Assembly (NCBI GenBank): GCA_031278315.1
Contig: JAITKS010000348.1
Span: 1 to 7,774, forward strand
DNA length: 7,774 nucleotides
Source of the DNA: Planctomycetaceae bacterium
GTDB lineage: Bacteria > Planctomycetota > Planctomycetia > Pirellulales > Thermoguttaceae
Direction: 5' to 3'
Shown: positions 1-6,042 of the stretch, piece by piece
Numbering within the stretch: the stretch's first letter is position 1
How the letters are laid out: each line of letters opens with the position of its first letter
The notes under the pieces: model-generated
What the model was told of the DNA's origin: nothing
The model's input: only the letters and a program-made list of their open reading frames with translations
Database searches by the model: none
Position numbers and translations under genes: made by a program

Positions 1-269
1 AAGAATCGCGGTCATCGTTTTTCGGATCGTATTCGTGTAGTGATTTGTGCTTGTTCACGGATATTTTGAATATTGTCGAAAGAATTTGGAAGTTTTTCAA
101 AAAGAAAATCCTGTACAATAAATATTATGAAAAGTTCGCGCAATTTTCTGAAGTATGTTTAGGCTTCTTTAAAAATATAAAGAAGTACAAGGATGAATTA
201 CAGACTCTACTCACCGAAAAATTCCGCATCGCAAAAAAATTACCGAATTTTAAAGTAGAAAGAGTATAT
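1..269 (+). mobile_element. IS630-type insertion sequence remnant, copy A (left end outside window)
   Basis: The first 65 bases match the 5' part of a transposase gene seen again from 7186. The sequence then jumps directly to the transposase 3' part, matching 7416-7619. From 67 to 269 the two copies differ by eye at six substitutions and one single-base indel. The element ends with the sequence taaagtagaaagagtatat, identical to the right terminus of copy B. The jump removes everything between the N-terminal DNA-binding part and the last third of the protein, so the DDE catalytic core is gone. The copy is therefore defective and could move only with a transposase supplied from elsewhere. Its left end lies before base 1. 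Confidence 0.85.
251..269. repeat. Right terminal inverted repeat of IS630 copy A
   Basis: These 19 bases are identical to 7601-7619, the right end of copy B. They are complementary at 16 of 19 positions to the left end of copy B at 7030-7048. Beyond 269 the two copies diverge at once, which places the element boundary here to within a base or two. The TATAT at the edge fits the TA target preference of the IS630 family. Confidence 0.75.
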
Positions 270-334
270 ATTATTTTTTGAGAAAAATCTTGAGGAGATA
301 CTTTTCAAATCGAAAATTAGTTTATACTTCTCGT

Positions 335-361
335 AACTCATTCTTGCGTAGGAAATGAGTT
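335..361. promoter_or_regulatory. 8-bp perfect inverted repeat (AACTCATT / AATGAGTT), 11-base spacer
   Basis: AACTCATT at 335-342 is matched by its exact reverse complement at 354-361. No T-run follows, so a simple terminator is unlikely. It lies about 120 bases upstream of the cysteine-rich protein gene and could be a regulator-binding site or an RNA hairpin. Its role is not shown by the sequence. Confidence 0.4.
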
Positions 362-384
362 GATTAGTTTCTGTTGATTAGTTT
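359..384. repeat. Tandem direct repeat GTTGATTAGTTT x2, period 14
   Basis: GTTGATTAGTTT occurs at 359-370 and again, identical, at 373-384. The first copy overlaps the last three bases of the inverted repeat at 335-361. Two identical 12-mers 14 bases apart upstream of a gene could be a paired binding site or a simple slippage product. The rest of 282-483 holds no gene that I can support. Confidence 0.45.
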
Positions 385-424
385 TGGGAGACTAGCCTTA
401 ATCTGGTAGAGTAGTTTGCCAAAA

Positions 425-430
425 TATAAT
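425..430 (+). promoter_or_regulatory. Possible -10 box TATAAT
   Basis: A perfect TATAAT lies 53 bases upstream of the ATG at 484. No convincing -35 box is found 16-18 bases upstream. A TTTG at 415-418 recalls the Bacteroidota -33 element, but the matching TAnnTTTG box is not seen. In DNA this AT-rich a chance match is quite possible. Confidence 0.3.
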
Positions 431-471
431 ACAGACTCGAGAGTTTGATTATTGTTCAACCTTTTTTTATG

Positions 472-476
472 AGGAG
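472..476 (+). promoter_or_regulatory. Shine-Dalgarno site AGGAG
   Basis: AGGAG ends 7 bases before the ATG at 484 and fixes that ATG as the start. The in-frame ATG at 469 and the TTG at 445 lie upstream of or on the site and have no such sequence of their own. The operon genes in this window lack a comparable site. Confidence 0.7.
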
Positions 477-483
477 AGCTAGA

Positions 484-1041
484 ATGTCATTAGCAAGTAT
501 TATTTTTCGGATATGTCTTTGCTTTTTTTTGTTTGTTGTTACATTTTGTGAGGCATTGACCTTGTACAAGCAAAAAACAGGTGATTTCTGCTTATTTGAT
601 GAAATAAAAGTCGGTGCTATTATTTATTGGGAAAGGTGTATTACAAGCCAAAATTGTCCAGTTGATACACCGGGAAATGTTTCAGAACTTTTTATGGGTA
701 ATGTTGTGATAGACGGTATAACTTACAAATATTATGTCGCTAATTACATGGTTCCAATTACTTGTACCTGTGATGGTCATGGAAAATACACTGTTTGTGG
801 TAGGTCCTGGTTGTGTACAACTGTTCCTTGTAATAACACGATCCCTAAATGTGGAAATAAAACAAAAGCAAATTATAGATGGGTATTTTCCAACACTAAT
901 AACATGAATACGGAAGTTCGCCAATATCAAGATGGTTATGCTGTTTTGCCTCATGTAAAAGTAAAATATATTGCTGAGTGTATTCAACAAACGAATAACT
1001 CAGGGAGTCTTATACCTTGTGGTCAAAAAGGGTGTAATTAA
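484..1041 (+). CDS. Secreted cysteine-rich protein of unknown family (185 aa)
   Basis: I do not recognise the family. The ATG at 484 is chosen because AGGAG precedes it at normal spacing. Residues 1-24 form a signal peptide: a short polar start, a strongly hydrophobic core, and a probable cut after CEA. The mature part has 12 cysteines, an even number suited to disulfides. Most are clustered: one in DFC, two in the ERC/QNC pair, six between ITCTC and PKC, and three near the end with a GCN terminus. Basic and Asn/Thr-rich stretches fill the rest, and there is no further membrane segment. It stands alone, with non-coding DNA on both sides. Like the galaxin-like gene at 4738 it has a strong ribosome site, a short C-terminal Cys-Gly-x-x-type end and a shared repeat downstream. 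I infer an extracellular or periplasmic protein, perhaps a client of the thiol-redox genes further right. Confidence 0.7.
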   Translation: MSLASIIFRICLCFFLFVVTFCEALTLYKQKTGDFCLFDEIKVGAIIYWERCITSQNCPVDTPGNVSELFMGNVVIDGITYKYYVANYMVPITCTCDGHGKYTVCGRSWLCTTVPCNNTIPKCGNKTKANYRWVFSNTNNMNTEVRQYQDGYAVLPHVKVKYIAECIQQTNNSGSLIPCGQKGCN

Positions 1042-1136
1042 TAATTTGTGTTAGAAGTTGTATTTTTTTAAAAATAATGAAAAAAGTCCTTAATTCCCCG
1101 TTTTTTGTAATTATTTGAATTAAAGACACTCTATAT

Positions 1137-1290
1137 AATATATCAGTGGAATTTTTATTTTTTACATTAACCATGAAAAACCGTTATTAATTCAGAAAAA
1201 TCCGAACACCCATATCGAGAATAATCAATGTAGAGTCGCAATACATTGTGGCTCTACTGCCGTGATTTAAAAATATTCCATTGATATATT
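1137..1290. repeat. MITE-like unit with 16-bp terminal inverted repeats
   Basis: AATATATCAGTGGAAT at 1137-1152 is the reverse complement of 1275-1290 except at one position, where the RNA would form a G-U pair. The arms enclose about 120 bases without a gene and with a strong hairpin in the middle. A third copy of the arm, with flanking T-rich sequence, lies at 5162 downstream of the other cysteine-rich gene. Inverted arms around a short non-coding body fit a miniature inverted-repeat element. A structured RNA or a regulatory site are alternatives. The sequence from 1042 to 1136 shows only AT-rich DNA. Confidence 0.5.
1230..1257. other. 12-bp hairpin with 4-base loop
   Basis: GTAGAGTCGCAA at 1230-1241 pairs with TTGTGGCTCTAC at 1246-1257 around the loop TACA. 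Ten pairs are Watson-Crick and two are G-U wobbles if transcribed left to right. The wobbles favour a structure formed in RNA, or an old palindrome that has drifted. No T-run follows, so it is not a standard terminator. It lies inside the inverted-repeat unit, 65 bases before the start of the next gene, and could sit in that gene's leader RNA. Confidence 0.55.
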
Positions 1291-1322
1291 CCATATCAAA
1301 TAAGTTTGTTGTTTAAGCGATT

Positions 1323-2783
1323 ATGAAAGTCATTAAATTTTTATTTTTTTTATTTTGCATTGTTGGATATTTTTTTGAGTGTACTATAGTATCAGCTCAA
1401 TCTCCGCTTCTCGAAGATATCGTTGCAGGATATAAAACCAATGCGTCATTTTTTTATTCATCGAGAGTTTACTATGAATTTTATGAGGAGGAAAAAAGAA
1501 GTTTTTACGGAGATAAAGATCGTAATAAAGACCTCATAAAAAATATTCCAGAAGTAAAAAGTCAAAAGTTTGCATACGATTATTGGACAGATTTTAATAA
1601 TATTCTTTTACGCGGCGGTAATGCAAATGATATTGATCTGAAAGAACTTTTTGCAAATCAGAAAACAGACCTTAAATCATCGGACTTTGAAACGTTATAC
1701 CGAAGAACTCCTGTATTTTCATACGTTGCAAAAAATAAATTAGCGTACCAATGGATAGGTTATTCTTCTGCCGTGTCAGTTAATAATACCAGAGAATCTG
1801 AACATGCTTTTGCACAAATTGAAATAGATCGAGTTCCGAACTCTATTAAAAATTTTCATTACCCTCCGTTTCTTACATATTCTTTCGACGAAGCGGAGTT
1901 TAATGCTGAAGAGGTTTTTCCTGCCGATTATTTCTTTGCCGGTTCTCTCAAAGATAAAAGTATTCTTGGAAAAATAAATATAAAAGGAAAAGATTATGTT
2001 GTGATGGAAAGCCGTAAACTCAATCCGAATATTATTGACGGAACTTCTTCCGGGTTTGTATTCTATAATGTTTATACCGGCTGGATTGATACAGAACAAG
2101 GATTTCTGCCGGTTCGTATTCAGGCCGCTCATGCGCAATCAGTTAATGGAAAATTTGTTGACGGTTACACATCTTCTTTGCAATATTCGGAAAAGGCGTC
2201 GCCGGTTTTTGAAATACATAATATAAAAAAAATAGGTGATGCATTTTATCCAATGGAGACTTCTTTGTGTTTTACCGGATTTTCCGTACAAGCACCGGAA
2301 CCTAAACCAATATCAGAAATTGATAATAACAATTCTGATAAAAAAGTAAAAGAACAAGACAAAAAAAATATAGACAATTCTCCGCAATCGGCTTATTTAT
2401 TTAATAATGTACAAAAATGGGTAATACACCGAGTTCAACCCGATGTAGTTTTCCCAAATGATACCCTGACACTTCCATTTCCCAAAGGAACGGAAGTGTT
2501 CGATACTCGTACAAAAAAAATCAGCATTGCCGGTATAACTGAAAAAGAGTACGAAGCACAAATTAAATCGGAACTAACTAAATATGACCGTGATTCCGGT
2601 TACGTTCTTCCCAACCCGAATGCAAAACGAAAAATCGAAGATTATATTCAGCGATCCTCCGGCAATTATCGAATAACTTTTTTTATTATTGGTTTTAATC
2701 TGATAGTTTGGTCATTATTCTTGTGGTACTTTCTTATCCGTTGGAAAAATTATAGAAATAGAAATAGTAAGTCAAAAAAATAA
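1323..2783 (+). CDS. Exported LolA-like protein with C-terminal membrane anchor (486 aa)
   Basis: Residues 1-25 are a signal peptide with probable cleavage at VSA/QS. The body (about 30-330) is rich in alternating beta-strand-like segments. Stretches such as KGKDYVVMESR, GWIDTEQGFLPVRI and GDAFYPMETSL resemble the strand-by-strand pattern of LolA/LolB-like proteins often found in Planctomycetota. This is resemblance by eye, not a proven match. A Lys/Asn/Asp-rich linker follows at about 330-358. A second block contains FPKGTEVFD at about 386-394, a pattern I associate with planctomycete exported proteins. Residues 451-472 form a membrane helix followed by a basic tail, giving a periplasmic protein anchored at its C-terminus. 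No ribosome site is evident. The stop is 3 bases before the next ATG, so the two genes are almost certainly co-transcribed and probably act together, perhaps in handling lipoproteins or peptides at the membrane. The exact role is unknown. Confidence 0.7.
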   Translation: MKVIKFLFFLFCIVGYFFECTIVSAQSPLLEDIVAGYKTNASFFYSSRVYYEFYEEEKRSFYGDKDRNKDLIKNIPEVKSQKFAYDYWTDFNNILLRGGNANDIDLKELFANQKTDLKSSDFETLYRRTPVFSYVAKNKLAYQWIGYSSAVSVNNTRESEHAFAQIEIDRVPNSIKNFHYPPFLTYSFDEAEFNAEEVFPADYFFAGSLKDKSILGKINIKGKDYVVMESRKLNPNIIDGTSSGFVFYNVYTGWIDTEQGFLPVRIQAAHAQSVNGKFVDGYTSSLQYSEKASPVFEIHNIKKIGDAFYPMETSLCFTGFSVQAPEPKPISEIDNNNSDKKVKEQDKKNIDNSPQSAYLFNNVQKWVIHRVQPDVVFPNDTLTLPFPKGTEVFDTRTKKISIAGITEKEYEAQIKSELTKYDRDSGYVLPNPNAKRKIEDYIQRSSGNYRITFFIIGFNLIVWSLFLWYFLIRWKNYRNRNSKSKK

Positions 2784-2786
2784 AAT

Positions 2787-4580
2787 ATGACTAAATACAC
2801 ATTATTAATATTTGGTATTGTAATTTTTTTAGGGACATCCGGTCTGAAGGCTGATAATATGTTTATGGAACTACCGCCTTGCGGAATAGCAAGTACTTAT
2901 GGAGCTTTGTTACATTTTGAACAGGCAACATCACTTGAAACAATACGAAACCGTTTCAATAAATTATTTCCTGATTCGGATCCGACTGTTATGACAATAT
3001 CACAGTTAAGTAATTTACTTTGTTCTTTCGGACTTTATACAATTACCGTTCAAGCCCGTTTGTCTGACCTGTGTAACGAACAACTTCCGGCAATTATTTG
3101 TATTACAAAAACAATTGACAAACAAAAACTTCCTGTTGCACATGTTCTTTTATTGCGTCAAATAAACGGCAGTACCGCAATTTTGACCGACTATCAAGGC
3201 GGAATTAATTCTCGTAAAATACATATTAACGATTTACAAATTATGTCAGACGGTGTCATTTTGTTGATTGATTCAAAACCTATTTCCGCTTACTCTACTT
3301 TGGATATGGCTGCTTCAATTTGGACAATGTTTACATCACTTGTGGGAATTGTTGTTATTTTGTCTTTTCGACGAAATTACAAATCCGAAAATAAAAAATG
3401 TACACTTATGCTGTCTCATTTCTTAACCGTTTTGTTTTTTGTTTGTAGTTTCTTGTTGACCGGCTGTAATAGCAGCGAACCGTCAAATATTTCTACATCA
3501 ACTTCTGAAATCAAAGATAAAAATTCATTAACATTACCAGGGTCAACTTCTGTATCATCAGAAGAAAAAAAGCTGACAGTAATTTATCCTCCGAAGGTTC
3601 CGCTATCGTCTCCGCCGGATTCTTTGTTACATTTTGAAAATTGTGTCAAAGATTATGGAGTGTTTTTGTGCGGTCGCGATCATTTTAAAATTGGCGAAGG
3701 AGGAAAAAAAATTGAATTTGAATTTCCATTTATAGTCGGAAACAAAGATGTTATTATTGAAAAAATTGATTCTTCATGTAGTTGTGTTGTATCCGATCAG
3801 AGTATAGTCGGAAAAAAGTTGACTTCGGCATCAGAGCAAATGTTAAAAATAGTAATGGATGTTGGCGGAATTTGCGGTTCACAATCGGCGTACACACGTA
3901 TTGTTACGAAACCGGAATCTCCTCAGCCGATCTTGCTCAAAACAGATGTTTTTGTGAAACAATTACCTGAAGTTCCGCGTGCCTTACAAATTCGCAGTAT
4001 TGACAGTAAAAAAGTTGATATGGAAATCAATATCAATTATTTGCGCGATAAAACGCTCCCTGAAATTGAACTCAATTTAGAACAATGCGATTTTGCTGAT
4101 TTTCAAATTAAATCGAATAAGCTTACTTCGGGTAAATCTTTTGATATACCGAATGAGTTACAGGATCATTTACTTTTAGAATTAGAATCCAAAAAGGAAT
4201 ACACTATTGGAAAATATGAAACAAAAATAACTCTTGCATGGAAAGAAAAAGAATTTTCGCCTGTACAAATTCCGATAAAAATTCAAATAGAACCACAATT
4301 TCGTTTATCGCTTGACAGGGCATTTATCGGTGAAGTCAATCCGGGCGAAACAAAAATATTTCATGTACGATTAATCAGCAACAATGTAAATCAAGATGCA
4401 AAAATTAATGTCATTCAAAATGTTGACAATGTCTCTGTTAAACAAGAGAATGACAAATTGATAGTTACGGTCAAATCACCTGATCAAGTTGGACGTTTTG
4501 AAAAATCAATCAAATTGAATTTTCAAGGAGAAACAGAATCTATTGTTTTTCCAATATCTGGTATTGTGAAGGTGAAATGA
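2787..4580 (+). CDS. C39-like papain-fold peptidase domain fused to lipobox/DUF1573 part (597 aa)
   Basis: Residues 1-22 form a signal peptide. Residues about 28-165 look like a C39-type cysteine peptidase domain: Cys32 in PPCGIAS, His119 in PVAHVLLL and Asp135 in LTDYQGG give the Cys-His-Asp order of the family. C39 domains usually cut double-glycine leaders, but here the domain stands outside any ABC transporter and faces the periplasm. A membrane helix at about 173-193 leads to a short basic loop (RRNYKSENKK). A second hydrophobic stretch at 208-226 ends in LLTGC, a good lipobox with Cys227. The rest carries a DUF1573 domain with SCSC (Cys331, Cys333), followed by further Ig-like strands to the end. 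The topology would be out-in-out. Met208 could be an internal start giving a separate lipoprotein, so this may be a fusion of two ancestral genes. It directly follows the LolA-like gene. Confidence 0.75.
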   Translation: MTKYTLLIFGIVIFLGTSGLKADNMFMELPPCGIASTYGALLHFEQATSLETIRNRFNKLFPDSDPTVMTISQLSNLLCSFGLYTITVQARLSDLCNEQLPAIICITKTIDKQKLPVAHVLLLRQINGSTAILTDYQGGINSRKIHINDLQIMSDGVILLIDSKPISAYSTLDMAASIWTMFTSLVGIVVILSFRRNYKSENKKCTLMLSHFLTVLFFVCSFLLTGCNSSEPSNISTSTSEIKDKNSLTLPGSTSVSSEEKKLTVIYPPKVPLSSPPDSLLHFENCVKDYGVFLCGRDHFKIGEGGKKIEFEFPFIVGNKDVIIEKIDSSCSCVVSDQSIVGKKLTSASEQMLKIVMDVGGICGSQSAYTRIVTKPESPQPILLKTDVFVKQLPEVPRALQIRSIDSKKVDMEININYLRDKTLPEIELNLEQCDFADFQIKSNKLTSGKSFDIPNELQDHLLLELESKKEYTIGKYETKITLAWKEKEFSPVQIPIKIQIEPQFRLSLDRAFIGEVNPGETKIFHVRLISNNVNQDAKINVIQNVDNVSVKQENDKLIVTVKSPDQVGRFEKSIKLNFQGETESIVFPISGIVKVK

Positions 4581-4605
4581 TTTGTGTAGTGTTTTAGACT
4601 GCTCT

Positions 4606-4622
4606 CACTTTAATTTTCGGTT
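4606..4622. repeat. 17-bp direct repeat, left copy
   Basis: CACTTTAATTTTCGGTT here recurs at 5266-5282 as CACTTTAAATTTCGGTT, with one mismatch and in the same orientation. The pair brackets the galaxin-like gene, 660 bases apart. Both copies are preceded at short distance by similar GACT- and CT-rich bases. The rest of the spacer 4581-4737 shows no gene. Confidence 0.5.
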
Positions 4623-4725
4623 CAAGCCGCCTGCTTACCTAATCGGAAAACAGGTTTTACGGAATATACACTTGTATAGCCGAAATTCATAGTATGAAGC
4701 GTATAGTATTTTAAACCAATTTTTT

Positions 4726-4731
4726 AAGGAG
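4726..4731 (+). promoter_or_regulatory. Shine-Dalgarno site AAGGAG
   Basis: AAGGAG lies 6 bases before the ATG at 4738 and decides that start over the TTG at 4732, which abuts it. Together with the site at 472-476 it marks both cysteine-rich genes as having strong ribosome sites. Confidence 0.75.
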
Positions 4732-4737
4732 TTGAAT

Positions 4738-5151
4738 ATGACAAAATCATTTCAATCACTATTTTATGGGGTGTCGTTTGGAGAATGTTACATTTGCGCA
4801 ACCCTGTTTTATCTGGGAATGTCTTTAGTCCTCATTGCTTCCATACCGGAAAGCACAAACGTTTTTGCCAATTCGGAAGAATGTACACACACAATTACTA
4901 TTACAGACGAATCAGGCATGCGTGAAGAAACGGTTACTGGGTGTCCAGATGGTCAAATATGTTGTGGAGGAAGTTGTATAGAGGATGGTCAAGGCTGTTG
5001 TAACGGAACTTCTTATAATACGAGTACACAGGGATGCTGTAACGGTATAGTATATGATAGTGAAACACAGGGATGTTGTCAGGGAACAACTGCTTATACT
5101 ATCGGCTCTTGCTGTTGCAAGGAAGAAGGAGTGTCGTGTGGAAGTAATTAA
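4738..5151 (+). CDS. Small secreted protein with galaxin-like di-cysteine repeats (137 aa)
   Basis: The start follows AAGGAG at ideal spacing. The N-terminus is a long leader: a polar start, a hydrophobic core at about 17-35, then PESTNVFAN with probable cleavage after VFA. The NVFANSEEC stretch loosely recalls the NVEALA motif of small exported Bacteroides peptides; this is a weak likeness. The mature part has 15 cysteines. It begins with CPDGQICCGGSC, then three 13-residue repeats at 85-97, 98-110 and 111-123: QGCCNGTSYNTST, QGCCNGIVYDSET and QGCCQGTTAYTIG. It ends in SCCC and SCGSN. Double-Cys repeats spaced by a Tyr-containing stretch resemble galaxin, a coral skeleton protein, and similar bacterial repeats. 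I infer a disulfide-rich extracellular or cell-surface protein. The neighbouring DUF1573, MauE-like and thioredoxin-like genes could oxidise or mature it. The odd cysteine count leaves one thiol free or paired between chains. Confidence 0.75.
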   Translation: MTKSFQSLFYGVSFGECYICATLFYLGMSLVLIASIPESTNVFANSEECTHTITITDESGMREETVTGCPDGQICCGGSCIEDGQGCCNGTSYNTSTQGCCNGIVYDSETQGCCQGTTAYTIGSCCCKEEGVSCGSN

Positions 5152-5161
5152 ATAATTTGGT

Positions 5162-5177
5162 AATATATCAGTGGAGT
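5162..5177. repeat. Third copy of the MITE-like arm
   Basis: AATATATCAGTGGAGT matches 1137-1152 at 15 of 16 positions, and the T-rich run after it also matches for about 12 more bases. It starts 10 bases after the stop of the galaxin-like gene; the first copy starts 95 bases after the stop of the other cysteine-rich gene. I find no inverted partner nearby, so this may be a solo end or a shared 3' sequence. Confidence 0.5.
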
Positions 5178-5265
5178 TTTTGTTTTTCAACTTTTTTGAA
5201 TTACGAATTTGGAAATGAGATTGGTGTAAAATGAGCTTAAAGCCTTTGAGACTTTATACTCCTTA

Positions 5266-5282
5266 CACTTTAAATTTCGGTT
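5266..5282. repeat. 17-bp direct repeat, right copy
   Basis: Matches 4606-4622 at 16 of 17 positions in the same orientation. It lies between the galaxin-like gene and the REP-like hairpins. Confidence 0.5.
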
Positions 5283-5300
5283 TTCGTTTTAAACTAAAAT

Positions 5301-5470
5301 CGCCCTGACAGGGTAACGCCCTACAGAACAAATATAAAACACCAAAGCCCTGTAAGGGCGACAGCAATAATATGTATGATCTTTGGGATTGCGCCCTTTC
5401 AGAGCTTGATTTCAAAGGCGAAACCATACGTAGGGCGATTGCCCAACGCTATTGCTGATTGTCCCTACAG
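5301..5470. repeat. Cluster of REP-like short palindromes
   Basis: Several G+C-rich palindromes stand out in AT-rich DNA. CCCT/AGGG pairs at 5303-5313. GCCCT/AGGGC pairs at 5347-5359 with a 3-base loop. CGTAGGGC at 5429-5436 pairs with GCCCAACG at 5441-5448 around GATT with one A-A mismatch. Degenerate versions of the same words (GCGCCCTTTCAGAGCTT near 5392, GTCCCTACAGAG near 5461) lie between them. Words such as CCCTGTAAGGGCG recur as intergenic REP-type sequences in several phyla. They probably mark a mobile REP family moved by a transposase elsewhere, and the RNA hairpins could also separate transcripts. The stretch 5152-5565 has no other supported gene. Confidence 0.6.
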
Positions 5471-5565
5471 AGTGAATTTGTGTACTATTTTTTGACTCAA
5501 AAACAAATTGTGAATTTGTTTTGTTGTATTGTTTCTTTATACGATTAAAACACAAAAAAAAGATT

Positions 5566-6003
5566 ATGAAAAAATTGAAATTTTTTCTTTTTATTATTAG
5601 CTTTGTCATATTTTGTGTGATTCTATTTTCGGTGGGATATTTTCATCTTGTAATCAATAGCAATTGGGGACCTGTTATTAGTTTGGATTCTACATTTATT
5701 GATTTTGGTACAATTACTGTTGGTGATCCTTCTACAAAAGAAATACAAATTACTAACAAAGGTTGGACATCGTTACAAATTATTAAGGTTAAACCGGGAT
5801 GTGCAGGTTGTATAACGATTCATTCTTACCCTCAAAATTCCATTCAATATGGCAAAACAGGAGTAGTTACTTTTTCATTAGAAACGGGAACTCTGCGCGG
5901 TGACATTATGAGGTCGTTTGCAATTACCTCGAATGATAAAGGAAATCCGGTGGCGATTGTACAAGTCAAGGCGAATGTGAAATCACCGTCTACCGAACAA
6001 TAA
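5566..6003 (+). CDS. Membrane-anchored DUF1573 domain protein (145 aa)
   Basis: The ATG at 5566 is preferred over upstream in-frame codons because it begins a typical MKK-type start directly followed by a membrane helix at about 5-30. No clear ribosome site is present. The remainder is one Ig-like DUF1573 domain: FIDFGTITVGD, then KEIQITNKGWTSLQI, then the cysteine motif PGCAGC (Cys79, Cys82), then SLETGTLRGDI and a final FAITSNDKGNPVAIVQVKANV strand pair. DUF1573 usually carries a CxC motif (SCGCT); here it is CxxC. The single helix would leave the domain in the periplasm. It is followed after 39 bases by the MauE-like gene and probably shares its transcript. DUF1573 function is not established. 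The pairing with MauE and thioredoxin-like genes suggests an envelope thiol-redox role. Confidence 0.8.
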   Translation: MKKLKFFLFIISFVIFCVILFSVGYFHLVINSNWGPVISLDSTFIDFGTITVGDPSTKEIQITNKGWTSLQIIKVKPGCAGCITIHSYPQNSIQYGKTGVVTFSLETGTLRGDIMRSFAITSNDKGNPVAIVQVKANVKSPSTEQ

Positions 6004-6042
6004 GGAATAAACGAGATAGAGATAAATTAATCTAAAAATAAA

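Larger units (their letters stand above)
1..281 (+). pseudogene. IS630 transposase, internally deleted and frameshifted
   Basis: Frame 1 at the left edge reads KNRGHRFSDRIRVVI, part of the N-terminal helix-turn-helix region. An extra T near 44-46 and a deletion then shift the reading frame. From about 67 it reads LNIVERIWKFFKKK and continues to a stop at 279-281. The motif corresponds to the conserved C-terminal block of IS630/Tc1-mariner transposases (PYSPxLNxIExxW), which includes the third catalytic acidic residue. The first two catalytic Asp residues are absent. The 3' end runs past the family's expected stop because copy A has one A fewer in the A-run near 234-240. Not a functional gene. 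Confidence 0.8.

Noticed and set aside
682..990. Minus-strand open frame of 102 codons
   Set aside because: Lies entirely inside the signal-peptide, cysteine-rich gene on the plus strand; no ribosome site and no recognisable protein pattern.
1230..1257. Rho-independent terminator
   Set aside because: The hairpin is good but is not followed by a T-run, and it lies close to the start of the next gene.
1776..2138. Minus-strand open frame of 120 codons
   Set aside because: Opposite strand of the LolA-like gene; its sequence is low in recognisable structure and the plus-strand gene is complete.
2035..2226. Plus-strand open frame of 63 codons
   Set aside because: Internal to the LolA-like gene in another frame, with no start signal.
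3782..3970. Plus-strand open frame of 62 codons
   Set aside because: Alternate frame within the DUF1573 domain.
4738..4900. Double-glycine leader for C39 processing
   Set aside because: No GG or GA pair at a leader boundary; the N-terminus looks like a signal peptide with cleavage after VFA.
4912..5190. Minus-strand Thr/Ser-rich open frame of 92 codons
   Set aside because: Complement of the Cys repeat region; its composition simply mirrors the repeated codons of the real gene.
5301..5470. CRISPR array
   Set aside because: The short palindromes are not identical, are unevenly spaced, and have no spacer-repeat rhythm or nearby cas genes.
5412..5609. Minus-strand open frame of 65 codons
   Set aside because: Spans the REP-like hairpins and the start of the DUF1573 gene; no supporting features.
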